8,723 nt of DNA. Source: Xanthocytophaga sp031424975 (GTDB taxonomy: Bacteria > Bacteroidota > Bacteroidia > Cytophagales > 172606-1). Under the pieces are notes generated by a model, which saw nothing but the letters and a program-made list of their open reading frames with translations, did no database searches and was not told the origin of the DNA. A program made the position numbers and the translations under genes. This document shows positions 1 through 6,861 of the stretch, one piece after another. The stretch lies in assembly GCA_031424975.1 (NCBI GenBank), contig JANPIL010000466.1, forward strand, positions 1-8,723, in the 5' to 3' direction. Each line of letters starts with the position of its first letter. Within the stretch, counting starts at the first letter, position 1.

Positions 1-255
1 GGCTCCGATTTTTTCGTGGTTCCGGATGCCGTAGCCGTCCATCTGGGCTGCCGATTCAGCGGCGCAAATGTGGCCGAAATCATGGAAAAACGCCGCCAGA
101 ATCACTTCGTCGTCATGGCCTTCCTTTTCGGCCAGTTGCGCGGCTTGGCACATGTGTTCCACTTGCGACACCGGCTCGCCAATGTATTCGGCCATGCCAT
201 GAACGTCGTACAACCGGAAAATTTCTTTGACGGTATTTTCGATAGTTGGTTTCAT
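1..255 (-). CDS. phnZ: PhnZ-like HD-domain diiron oxygenase (3' end cut off by window edge)
   Basis: Eighty-five N-terminal residues are visible, beginning MKPTIENTVKEIF. They carry the HD signature FFHDFGH and match the phosphonate-operon HD family (TIGR03276 type), whose characterised member PhnZ is a mixed-valent diiron oxygenase that oxidatively cleaves the C-P bond of 2-amino-1-hydroxyethylphosphonate to glycine and phosphate. The residues Y24, E27, H34, H58, D59, H62 and H80 fall at the numbers I recall for the PhnZ substrate-gating pair (Y24/E27) and iron ligands. Remaining ligands (H104, D161 in PhnZ) lie beyond the window. There is no signal peptide, so it is cytoplasmic. The start follows the shared 33-bp element by two bases and lies 51 bases after the propeller/phosphoesterase gene. 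Its usual partner, the 2-oxoglutarate hydroxylase PhnY, is not in view. A TmpB-like specificity for the N-trimethylated substrate is also possible. Confidence 0.82.
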   Translation of the reverse strand, partial: MKPTIENTVKEIFRLYDVHGMAEYIGEPVSQVEHMCQAAQLAEKEGHDDEVILAAFFHDFGHICAAESAAQMDGYGIRNHEKIGA

Positions 256-257
256 CA

Positions 258-290
258 AGCAGGTTTGGCGTTTTCAAAAGATACTATTTT
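258..290 (-). promoter_or_regulatory. Junction element copy 1 (before HD oxygenase gene)
   Basis: On the minus strand this copy reads AAAATAGTATC, then TTTTG, then AAAACGCCAAACC and TGCT. It begins 16 bases after the stop of the upstream gene and ends two bases before the ATG of the HD oxygenase. It aligns without gaps to four other copies in the window. The part TATCTTTTG resembles the Bacteroidota -7 promoter box (TAnnTTTG), but I see no convincing -33 TTG partner. Promoter, operator or RNA-processing site are all open. Confidence 0.7.
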
Positions 291-306
291 CAATCAGCGG
301 TTCCGG

Positions 307-3105
307 TCAGTTTTTCTTTTTCCGCTTGATACGCGGGTTGCTCTGCAAATCCTTTTCCTCCAGCACTTTTTTATCCTCTTCCTTGCGCGTTTTAATCAGA
401 TAATTCTCGTCATCCAGTTTTGGCGATTCTTTCAAGGCTTTCCAGTCGAATTTCTCATCAAACGGATCTAATGCCTTTTGCGGATCAAAAACCCGTTTGT
501 CCACCGGCAGCGCATCGTAAGGCGTGAAATCCGGCTGGCCGGTAAAGAAATCCGACAAATCCGTAGCCCCGGCATCATATTGGTTCAGGTACGGCGCACC
601 CAATGTTTGCCACATGGTCTTGAAAATGCTGCCAAAACTGTAATGCCCGTGGCTGACGTGGTTTTTTTTGGCATACGGCGAATAAACGGCCAACACGCTG
701 CGGTGCGCATCCACATGATCCACGCCGCCCTGCGAGTCGTCTTCGGTAATGATGATGGCCATGTTTTTCCAATACGGCGTGTGCGACAGAAACTCCACCA
801 CCCGCCCGACGGCCAAGTCGTTGTCGGCCATGTAGCTTTCGCGAAACGGATAGCCAGCCTTGGGGCGTTCATCGGCACCGTGGTCGTTGGGCAGCATCAG
901 AGTGAGCACTTGCGGCATGGTTTTGCCTTCGCCCATGAACCGCTGCTGGAATTCCCCGATAAAAACATCCGCCCGGAACTGGTCGGGAATGGCCATGTTG
1001 TAGGTCGGGAAACGCCACGAAGTATTAACAAACATGGGCGCGGGCAGCGGATAATTGACCGTGTACAGTTCGCCGCCGTACTTCATCGTGGAGTCGTTGA
1101 CGTTGGCTTCCTGCTCGGTGGTGAAACCGAAGTTGAAAAACGAAATGCGGTTGCGTTCCATGTGCTCCCACATGGAGCCGTGCTGGTTGTAGTCTTCGGG
1201 GTAGAAACTGCCCGATGAGCCGTTCAACGCGAAAATGCCCGGTGCCTTCGATTCGGGTTTGAAGTCGCGTTTGCCACCGTACGCCGCCGACACGTGCGTT
1301 TCCATCCATTCGTTCGGATACACGTTGGCCAACCAGCGATGCCCGTCGGCAGAGTGGTCAGAATCCACGTAGAAGTTGTCGGCAATGCCGAAGCGTTTGG
1401 CCAATGCCAAGTGGTTGGGCATGATAGTGGCTTTGTCCACTTTCTGCGTATTTTTTTTGTTGGAAAACGTCGCATCCAAGCCAAAACGCGCCAGTGTCGG
1501 GTCGCCGTTACCGGCCTTTATCTGTCCGAAAATCTCGTCGTACGTCCGGTTTTCCTTGGAAATGAATACGAAAAACCTCACCCCCGGCCCTTCTCCTGCT
1601 GAGAGGGGAGAAAAAGCCCCTCCCTTGCGGGGAGGGGTTGGGTTTTGCCCTGTCTTGAAATTATAATCAACCACTTTTTGCGTTTCGGCTTTGAGTTGTT
1701 CGTCCGTCGGGATGTCCAGCACGGTTACCGAGCCTTTCATGAGGCTGCCGATGTAGCTGCCTTCCGGGCCGACTGTATAATCCGCACCGCCGTTGGGGCC
1801 GCTGCCGTAGCCTTTGGCATTGGCAACCACGAGTTTTTTGCCGTCGGGACTCACTTTCAGTTTGGACGGAAACCAGCCCACCGGAATGTGCCCGATTAGT
1901 TTCAGGGTCGCCACATCAATCACACCCACCGCATTGATGCCTGATTCGGCCACGTACAACCGGCGTTGGTCGGGCGAGACAGCCAAGCCGAACGGAATCA
2001 CGCCTTTCAGTTTTCCCAGCCGCGCATCTAACTGCAAATCAATGGCTTGCACCACTTTTTGGCTTTTAGGGTCAATGACCGAAATAAGGTCGTTGTTGCC
2101 ATTGCTCACAAAAACGTACTTGTCCGTCGCCACGATTGAGTTGGGGCTGCTGCCACCTACCGCCGGAATGCCGTCCACTTTGTCGCCTACCAGCACGCCC
2201 GTTTTTACTTTGGCAACCACTTTTTTGCTGGCGATATCCACCGCCCATACGGAAAAGGATTCCGGGGCATTCGGGTCGCCGAGGCCGGGCACATTCAGCG
2301 TGTCCGACGTTATGCCGTCGCGCATTTGTGGCGTGTTGTAGCCGAATGCGGGCTTTTTCATCGCCGTTTCCTTGAGGCGTTTTTTATCCAGGTTCTTGAC
2401 GTAGTTGTACTGGAACATCCCGACGTTGGCTACGTACACGGTTTTTTCGTCGGGCGAGAGGGTGATGCCGAACGGGTAACGGCCCACGGGAATGTTGGCG
2501 GCGAGTTGTTTTTTCTGCGTATCCACAACCAGCAGCCGGAAACCGATCTGATCCACGGCATACAGCGTTTTGCCATCCCTGCCCAGCACCATGTCGCCGA
2601 TGTAGCCTTCCTTATAATCGGTTCCGTCAAACGTTTGGCCGCAGTCAATCGTAGCGGTTTTTTGGCGGGTTTTCAAGTCAAAGACGAAGATTTTGTTTGT
2701 CTGTCCGCCCGCCACGTACACCGTCCGGTTGTCGGGCGAGACGGCCAGGCCCATGAACACCGCCGAAAGCAGGTCATCGTCGGTTTTCACGCCTTCGGGA
2801 ATCTGGTGGATGGTTGGATTTCCAGAAAGCACATTCTCCAGAATGCTGATGGAGAACGGGTTGGTGCCCGAGTTGGCGGTGATGGCCGTGCTGCCGTCCG
2901 GGCTGAGCGTGAGTCCGTACGGGTGCGGCGCGATGCGCACCGTCTTGCCCGCCGGGCGGATAATCCGGCCATTGGGAATGATGGTTTCGCCGTTTGGATC
3001 AACGGTGCAGAACCGGTTGCCCGCCGGGGCGGAAATCTGCCATTGCTGCGATTGCGCGAAAACAATGTTTTGCGCCAACAGGAAAGTGAAGAGGAGGTTT
3101 CTCAT
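307..3105 (-). CDS. Secreted YncE-like seven-bladed propeller fused to phosphoesterase (alkaline phosphatase superfamily)
   Basis: This 932-residue protein starts with a short signal peptide (residues 1-18, MRNLLFTFLLAQNIVFAQ), so it is exported. Seven propeller motifs of the form PxGLxxSPDxxxxYVAN occur near residues 62, 117, 169, 211, 321, 371 and 413, giving a seven-bladed YncE-type lactonase-fold propeller. A linker (about 465-511) leads to a PF04185-like phosphoesterase domain (about 512-870). Key motifs are ENRTYDEIFG (518-527), DSDHSADGHRW with probable nucleophile S585, LPNDHGAD (738-745), and TEDDSQGGVDHVDAHRS (787-803) with metal-ligand-like D789, D790, D796 and H797. The tail (900-932) is very charged and lysine-rich. 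The family hydrolyses phosphate esters (phospholipase C / acid phosphatase relatives); this protein's substrate is unknown. The start is fixed because an in-frame TAG lies five codons upstream. A repeat-derived insertion occupies about residues 488-510. Confidence 0.9.
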   Translation of the reverse strand: MRNLLFTFLLAQNIVFAQSQQWQISAPAGNRFCTVDPNGETIIPNGRIIRPAGKTVRIAPHPYGLTLSPDGSTAITANSGTNPFSISILENVLSGNPTIHQIPEGVKTDDDLLSAVFMGLAVSPDNRTVYVAGGQTNKIFVFDLKTRQKTATIDCGQTFDGTDYKEGYIGDMVLGRDGKTLYAVDQIGFRLLVVDTQKKQLAANIPVGRYPFGITLSPDEKTVYVANVGMFQYNYVKNLDKKRLKETAMKKPAFGYNTPQMRDGITSDTLNVPGLGDPNAPESFSVWAVDIASKKVVAKVKTGVLVGDKVDGIPAVGGSSPNSIVATDKYVFVSNGNNDLISVIDPKSQKVVQAIDLQLDARLGKLKGVIPFGLAVSPDQRRLYVAESGINAVGVIDVATLKLIGHIPVGWFPSKLKVSPDGKKLVVANAKGYGSGPNGGADYTVGPEGSYIGSLMKGSVTVLDIPTDEQLKAETQKVVDYNFKTGQNPTPPRKGGAFSPLSAGEGPGVRFFVFISKENRTYDEIFGQIKAGNGDPTLARFGLDATFSNKKNTQKVDKATIMPNHLALAKRFGIADNFYVDSDHSADGHRWLANVYPNEWMETHVSAAYGGKRDFKPESKAPGIFALNGSSGSFYPEDYNQHGSMWEHMERNRISFFNFGFTTEQEANVNDSTMKYGGELYTVNYPLPAPMFVNTSWRFPTYNMAIPDQFRADVFIGEFQQRFMGEGKTMPQVLTLMLPNDHGADERPKAGYPFRESYMADNDLAVGRVVEFLSHTPYWKNMAIIITEDDSQGGVDHVDAHRSVLAVYSPYAKKNHVSHGHYSFGSIFKTMWQTLGAPYLNQYDAGATDLSDFFTGQPDFTPYDALPVDKRVFDPQKALDPFDEKFDWKALKESPKLDDENYLIKTRKEEDKKVLEEKDLQSNPRIKRKKKN
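1576..1637 (+). repeat. GC-rich double-hairpin repeat, copy A, inserted in frame in the propeller/phosphoesterase gene
   Basis: Read on the plus strand the element starts CCTCACCCCCGGCCC. It holds one 8-bp stem (CCCTTCTC / GAGAGGGG, one G-T pair, loop CTGCT), an A-rich spacer, and a second stem (CCCCTCCC / GGGAGGGG). The flanks extend the symmetry imperfectly (AAAACC on the left, GGTTTT on the right). It lies antisense to the gene, yet stays open and adds about 23 residues (PTPPRKGGAFSPLSAGEGPG) in the linker just before the first strand of the phosphoesterase domain. The same element occurs in the opposite orientation relative to its gene at 6004-6063. Confidence 0.85.
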
Positions 3106-3124
3106 TTTTGAAAGATACTATTTT
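3092..3124 (-). promoter_or_regulatory. Junction element copy 2 (contains the start codon of the propeller/phosphoesterase gene)
   Basis: The minus-strand copy reads AAAATAGTATC, TTTCA, AAAATGAGAAACC, TCCT. It aligns gap-free to the other copies, and the ATG of the downstream gene occupies columns 20-22, where the others have AC(G/A). The TATCTTTC part is close to the Bacteroidota -7 box. If it is a promoter, transcription would begin at or within a few bases of the ATG, giving a leaderless or near-leaderless mRNA. Confidence 0.7.
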
Positions 3125-3167
3125 GAATGGGGATGGATTGTGAGTGAGAGAATGATTGAATGACAAC

Positions 3168-4319
3168 TCACACGACCGGTGTCGGCACAAACATCCGGAA
3201 AATATGCTCGGCCAAGCCAAAGGAAAGCGTCATGCCCGCGCCGCCCAAGCCGTTGACAATCATTGCCTTGGGTTCGGGTTCGGCAATGAATTCGGTTTTG
3301 CCATTGGTCATTTTCGGGTACACGCCGTGCCAACGCTCCTTGATTTGCAAGTCGGGAAAATCGGTGAAAGAAGCCAGGTATTCCAGCACCAGCCGGTCAA
3401 TCTCGTCCTTGTCAAACGGGTCGGGCGTGGCGCCGTATTCATGCGAATCGCCCAGCGTCAGCTCACCGGCGGCATTTTGCGAAACCAATACATGAATGCC
3501 GTATTTCTTGTAATCGGGCATGGTTTCGCTGATGCGCCGGTTCAGTGCGGCCAGCGACGGACAGTGGCTGAAAGCCGAATAATGCGTCAGCGTGAGTCCG
3601 GCGCACAACGATGCGCCCCCGCCCGGTTGCGGCGTGGTGCGCATCATCTGCAACTTGCATTTGGTAAGGTTGCTTCCGGCGAAGATTTCGGGATATAAGG
3701 TTTCGAAATCAGCCCCGCCGCACACGAAAACCTTTTCGGCTTGCCAACGTTTGCCGCCCGCCTCCAGGTAAGGCGCGGCAATGTGCGTGACCGCCGTGCC
3801 AAAATAAAAGTCCACTTCGTATTGCCGGGCTAGGAAATCCGGCAGTTTGGCAATCACTTCACGCGGGTCCACAATCATTTCCGTTTCGCTCCAAAGTGCG
3901 CCCACCAGCCCGCCGGTCTTGACAAACGGACTCTTGTCCGAGATTTTCTTCTTGTCCGTCAATAATTGGCATCGGTAGCCTTGGCTGTGTGCGGTGGCGG
4001 CAAATTCTTCCAGCACCGCCCATTCGTCGGCGTGGTAGGCCAAGTGCAGCGAGCCGTTCGGGTTGTGCCAGAAACCGGCTTGCCTGGCCAAGTCCAGATA
4101 AATTTCGCGGCTGCGCAACGCACGTTCCAGCAGTATTCCGGCGGGTTGGCCAATGGGCCAGACCATGCCAAAATTACGGATCGAAGCCCCGACAGCCCGC
4201 GTATTGCGTTCAAATACCGCCACTCTCAGGCCTCGCCGGGCGGCGGTGTAAGCGATTGCCAAGCCCACAATTCCGGCTCCAATCACGGCTATGTCGTATG
4301 GTTTTTCGGGGTTTCGCAT
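3168..4319 (-). CDS. Phosphonate-associated FAD-dependent oxidoreductase (TIGR03364 / DAO family)
   Basis: A 383-residue cytoplasmic flavoprotein of the DAO (PF01266) fold. The N-terminal Rossmann dinucleotide motif is IGAGIVG (13-19), with the ribose-binding acid E37 at the end of strand 2 (VAVFERN). The segment GASIRNFGMVWPIGQPAG (44-61) is characteristic of the phosphonate-cluster clade TIGR03364. The C-terminal FAD-contact motif is GLGGAGMT (about 357-364). Characterised members of the FAD oxidoreductase groups from phosphonate clusters oxidise N-methyl-AEP, and some oxidise AEP, to phosphonoacetaldehyde, replacing the PhnW transaminase; the TIGR family note proposed 1-hydroxy-2-aminoethylphosphonate. 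Its clade is typically linked to the HAD family encoded here at 6881-7597. The start MRNPEKPYDIAVIGAG puts the Rossmann fold at the N-terminus as expected. It lies 150 bases after the TonB receptor and 62 bases before the next gene. Exact amine substrate cannot be read from sequence. Confidence 0.88.
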   Translation of the reverse strand: MRNPEKPYDIAVIGAGIVGLAIAYTAARRGLRVAVFERNTRAVGASIRNFGMVWPIGQPAGILLERALRSREIYLDLARQAGFWHNPNGSLHLAYHADEWAVLEEFAATAHSQGYRCQLLTDKKKISDKSPFVKTGGLVGALWSETEMIVDPREVIAKLPDFLARQYEVDFYFGTAVTHIAAPYLEAGGKRWQAEKVFVCGGADFETLYPEIFAGSNLTKCKLQMMRTTPQPGGGASLCAGLTLTHYSAFSHCPSLAALNRRISETMPDYKKYGIHVLVSQNAAGELTLGDSHEYGATPDPFDKDEIDRLVLEYLASFTDFPDLQIKERWHGVYPKMTNGKTEFIAEPEPKAMIVNGLGGAGMTLSFGLAEHIFRMFVPTPVV

Positions 4320-4369
4320 GAGTTGTGAATGAAAAATTTCCGGCAGCTACGTTCAAAGTCTGCCAAGGG

Positions 4370-4402
4370 AGCAGGTTTGGTGTTTTTAAAAGATACTATT
4401 TT
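4370..4402 (-). promoter_or_regulatory. Junction element copy 3 (before FAD oxidoreductase gene)
   Basis: The minus-strand copy reads AAAATAGTATC, TTTTA, AAAACACCAAACC, TGCT. It is nearly identical to copy 1 and ends 50 bases before the ATG of the FAD oxidoreductase, within the 150-base gap after the TonB receptor. A TTTG lies about 24 bases upstream of its TATC, which is longer than the usual Bacteroidota promoter spacing. The rest of the gap holds a short direct repeat and no clear terminator. Confidence 0.7.
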
Positions 4403-4435
4403 CAGAAGGTGGAACCGGTCAAATTTTTCCCTTCA

Positions 4436-4460
4436 TTCCGAAATCCCGCTTCCGAAATCC
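4436..4460. repeat. Short direct repeat TTCCGAAATCC x2
   Basis: TTCCGAAATCC occurs at 4436-4446 and 4450-4460, separated by CGC, just after the stop codon of the TonB receptor gene and upstream of junction element copy 3. A further partial unit (GCATTTCG) follows. It may be a decayed short tandem repeat; no function is evident. Confidence 0.6.
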
Positions 4461-4469
4461 GCATTTCGT

Positions 4470-6764
4470 TCATACGCCCACCGTCAGTGCAATCCACAGG
4501 CTGCGACCCACGCCATCCACGCCAGATCCGTGCATCCGGTAGGCTTGGTTCAGCAGGTTTTGCACGCCGGTGTTCAGGCTGTATTTTCGGTAGGAATAGC
4601 CCGCGTAGATGTTCAGCACGTTCCACGCCGGGGTTGCGCCGTTGTCCAAGCGGCTCGAAATCCGGATATCCGATTTGTCGCCGCCCGCCAAGCGGTCTTG
4701 CTTGCCCGCAAAAATGTATTCGGCCCGGCCCGAAAATCCTTTGTGATTCGAACGCAACCCCAAACGGCCAAATAGCGGCGGAATCCGGCGCATGGGTTCG
4801 GCTTTGGCCAAATCCTGTCCGTACGTGTACGTGAGGCTGCCGAAAGCCACCAGCGCGGCCATTATCTTCACTTCGGCTTCGGCCTCGCCACCGTGCAGCA
4901 ACGATTCGGCAGCGTTGGTTTTGGTATAGACGCGGGCATTCTGGTACACCGTTTCGCCTTGAAACGAGGATTCCACGCGCACAATCTGGTTGGTCAGGTT
5001 GGTGCGGAACGCCATCAGCGAGCCCGACAGGCGGTTTGTCCGGAACTTGTAGCCCGCTTCGAGCGTGAAGGTTTTTTCGGGCGAAAGATTGGCGTTGGGA
5101 ACCTCGAAAACATTGGCCTCCACGTTGCCCAGCTTGCTCACGTCGTCGAGGTTGGGCGAGCGGAAACCGGTGTTGGTTGCCGCAATCAAATGATGGTTGG
5201 GATGCAGTTGGTAGGTGGTGGCAAAATGCCCGACCAGCGCACTCGGGCTGATGCGCGGATTGCCAACGGCTTCGTCCCTGACGTTCAGCGTGATGGCGTT
5301 GAAACGCAGGCCGCCCGAAAACTGGAACTTGCGCCAATCAACGGTATGCGAAGTGAAAACCGACGCGTTGCCCATGGTGGAGCCATCGGCAAAATAGCCG
5401 CGCTTGGCGGTCACGGCTTGGGTTTGCAGGTTCAAGGTGCTGGCCGTGCTGTTCACGCGGTCAAAATAATACTCCGCTCCCGAATGGATATTCCAGTAAT
5501 TTGTTGGTTGCGAATGCACTTCCACGATGCCGCCGTAGGTGTTCACCACGTCTTTTTGCCGGTTAATGGTGGTCGCTTTGTTGCGCTGGTTCACCACGCC
5601 CTCCACCGAACGGTTCAGCGACGCGGTAAACCGAACGGATTGCAACCATTTGTGATCCGAATATTTTTCCCAGCGCAGGTAAGCCAGCGTGCGGGCTTGC
5701 GGTATGAAACTGTATTTCAGGTAGTTATCCTGCACCACGCGGTAATAAACCGGCACATCGTATTGGTACAGGTGCTGGTAACTGGCCGTGAGCAAACTGC
5801 GATGCGAGGTTTTGACAAGGATTTTCGCATCGCCCGCCCGCTCTTGGTACGCGGAAGGCGACTGGAAACCCAAATCGCCACCGGCCAGCAAATCGCCAAA
5901 ATTCTTGGCCGAGAATCCGCCCAGGAAAGCCACTTTTTGGGTGCTTGCCCGCACTTCCCCGCGGCCCGTCCGTTCCATGCCCGCACTCATCCACTTGCCA
6001 AAGAAAGCCCCCCCCAGTGAGCTTTTTCCTCCCCTCTCTTTCGGAGAGGGGCCGGGGGTGAGGCTTGGTGTCTTGGAAATCAACTGCACCACACCGCCCA
6101 GCGCATCGCTGCCATACAGCACTGATCCTGAGCCGCGTGTCACTTCCACCCGTTCCAGCAACAACGGATCCACGGTGGCCAAATATTGGTTGGGGCCGTA
6201 GCGGTACGTGGCGTTGTTCAGCCGGATGCCATCCATCATCAGCAGCACTTGGTTGCCCATCAGGCCGCGCACAATCGGGCTGCCACCGCCGTGGTTGGTT
6301 TTCTGTACAAACACGCCGGTGGTTCCCATGAGCAGTTCGGGCGTGGAGCGGGGGGCTGTTTGGCGGATATGGTTCTGCGACAGCACCGAAACCGCCTGCG
6401 GCGCGTCAAAAGACTGGCTTTCAAAGCGTTGGGCGGTCACGATAATTTCATTGTTCAATAAAATCACCGCTTTTTTGAGCATGAATGTCAGTGCGTTACC
6501 AGCCGGAACGGTCACGTTTGGGCGCAAGGTTTCGTAACCCACCGCGCTGATTTCCAACTGGTAATCCCCGTTTGTAAGGCCGTTCAGTTCAAATTGTCCG
6601 CTGGCATCCGTCACGGTTCCCAGCGTTGTGCGGGCCACCGCAACCGTGATGCCCGCCAACGGTCTGCCGCTTTCGCTGTCGGTTACCCTTCCCTTGATGC
6701 TTTGGGCCGAAGCGATGGAAACGAGCAGGAATGCGGCAAGGAGTGGGGGTAAATATCGGTTCAT
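4470..6764 (-). CDS. TonB-dependent outer-membrane receptor with N-terminal carboxypeptidase-regulatory-like domain
   Basis: A 764-residue receptor. The start at 6764 is chosen because it gives a clean signal peptide (MNRYLPPLLAAFLLVSIASA, cleavage before Q21); an ATG at 6851 would add 29 residues that bury it. Next come a CarboxypepD_reg-like beta domain (about 22-100), a TonB-box-like EIIVTAQR (106-113), and the plug (about 115-230) with GGGSPIVRGLMGNQVLLMMDG and the closing VLYGSDALGGVVQL. The beta barrel follows to the end, finishing NLLNQAYRMHGSGVDGVGRSLW. It uses proton-motive force through TonB/ExbBD to import a ligand. The plug resembles haem/vitamin B12-type receptors of Bacteroidota more than SusC, and no SusD gene is adjacent, so ligand assignment to phosphonates rests only on context. 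A repeat-derived insertion (about residues 232-254) with a G8 tract lies just after the plug. Confidence 0.92.
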   Translation of the reverse strand: MNRYLPPLLAAFLLVSIASAQSIKGRVTDSESGRPLAGITVAVARTTLGTVTDASGQFELNGLTNGDYQLEISAVGYETLRPNVTVPAGNALTFMLKKAVILLNNEIIVTAQRFESQSFDAPQAVSVLSQNHIRQTAPRSTPELLMGTTGVFVQKTNHGGGSPIVRGLMGNQVLLMMDGIRLNNATYRYGPNQYLATVDPLLLERVEVTRGSGSVLYGSDALGGVVQLISKTPSLTPGPSPKERGGKSSLGGAFFGKWMSAGMERTGRGEVRASTQKVAFLGGFSAKNFGDLLAGGDLGFQSPSAYQERAGDAKILVKTSHRSLLTASYQHLYQYDVPVYYRVVQDNYLKYSFIPQARTLAYLRWEKYSDHKWLQSVRFTASLNRSVEGVVNQRNKATTINRQKDVVNTYGGIVEVHSQPTNYWNIHSGAEYYFDRVNSTASTLNLQTQAVTAKRGYFADGSTMGNASVFTSHTVDWRKFQFSGGLRFNAITLNVRDEAVGNPRISPSALVGHFATTYQLHPNHHLIAATNTGFRSPNLDDVSKLGNVEANVFEVPNANLSPEKTFTLEAGYKFRTNRLSGSLMAFRTNLTNQIVRVESSFQGETVYQNARVYTKTNAAESLLHGGEAEAEVKIMAALVAFGSLTYTYGQDLAKAEPMRRIPPLFGRLGLRSNHKGFSGRAEYIFAGKQDRLAGGDKSDIRISSRLDNGATPAWNVLNIYAGYSYRKYSLNTGVQNLLNQAYRMHGSGVDGVGRSLWIALTVGV
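6004..6063 (-). repeat. GC-rich double-hairpin repeat, copy B, inserted in frame in the TonB receptor gene
   Basis: On the minus strand it starts CCTCACCCCCGGCCCCTCTC, the same opening as copy A at 1576. Its first stem is a perfect 8-bp CCCCTCTC / GAGAGGGG with loop CGAAA. An A-rich spacer follows. The second arm is decayed (AAAGC ... GCTTT, containing a run of eight G). Here the element lies in the sense orientation and encodes SLTPGPSPKERGGKSSLGG, extending the receptor just after the conserved plug end GGVVQLISK. Reading frame is kept. Confidence 0.85.
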
Positions 6765-6834
6765 GGCTTTGGTATTCTTTCGTCTTTCGGGATTGCACAC
6801 CCGTTGGAAGTGCTTGAAAAGGGCAGACCGCAGA

Positions 6835-6857
6835 AACCCCTTGGTTGCCAAGGGGTT
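6835..6857 (-). promoter_or_regulatory. Perfect 10-bp hairpin in the leader of the TonB receptor gene
   Basis: On the minus strand AACCCCTTGG, loop CAA, CCAAGGGGTT forms a perfect ten-pair stem. It lies between junction element copy 4 and the receptor ATG, about 70 bases before the start. The bases after the stem are TCTGCGG, without a strong T-run, so a simple intrinsic terminator is doubtful. A second AAACCCC at 6864-6870 could compete for the GGGGTT arm, so an attenuator or mRNA-stabilising role is possible. Confidence 0.5.
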
Positions 6858-6861
6858 GTGC

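Noticed and set aside
258..290. Firm assignment of the element as a Bacteroidota sigma-70-type promoter
   Set aside because: The -7-like part fits in several copies, but a TTG/TTTG at the usual -33 spacing is missing in all five, so only a tentative regulatory call is made.
2326..3111. Plus-strand open frames opposite the propeller domain (also 478-1218, 16-471, 3156-3698, 6956-7603)
   Set aside because: All are mirror frames of well-supported minus-strand genes with no motif of their own and no start context.
3106..3167. Terminator between the FAD gene and the propeller gene
   Set aside because: No GC-rich stem followed by a T-run is present in the gap on the coding strand.
4342..4364. Possible hairpin GGCAG/CTGCC in the FAD gene leader
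   Set aside because: Only five pairs around a 13-base loop; too weak to call.
4402..5337. 311-codon minus-strand open frame in another frame of the TonB receptor gene
   Set aside because: It overlaps the conserved receptor barrel in a different frame and has a low-complexity, Arg/Gln-rich composition without domain motifs.
4893..6020. Long plus-strand open frame (375 codons) opposite the TonB receptor
   Set aside because: It is antisense to a gene with clear signal peptide, plug and barrel motifs; its residues form no recognisable domain, and GC-rich third positions create such mirror frames.
6765..6851. Longer start for the TonB receptor (29 extra residues)
   Set aside because: It would bury an ideal signal peptide and begins inside the leader hairpin; the ATG at 6764 is preferred.
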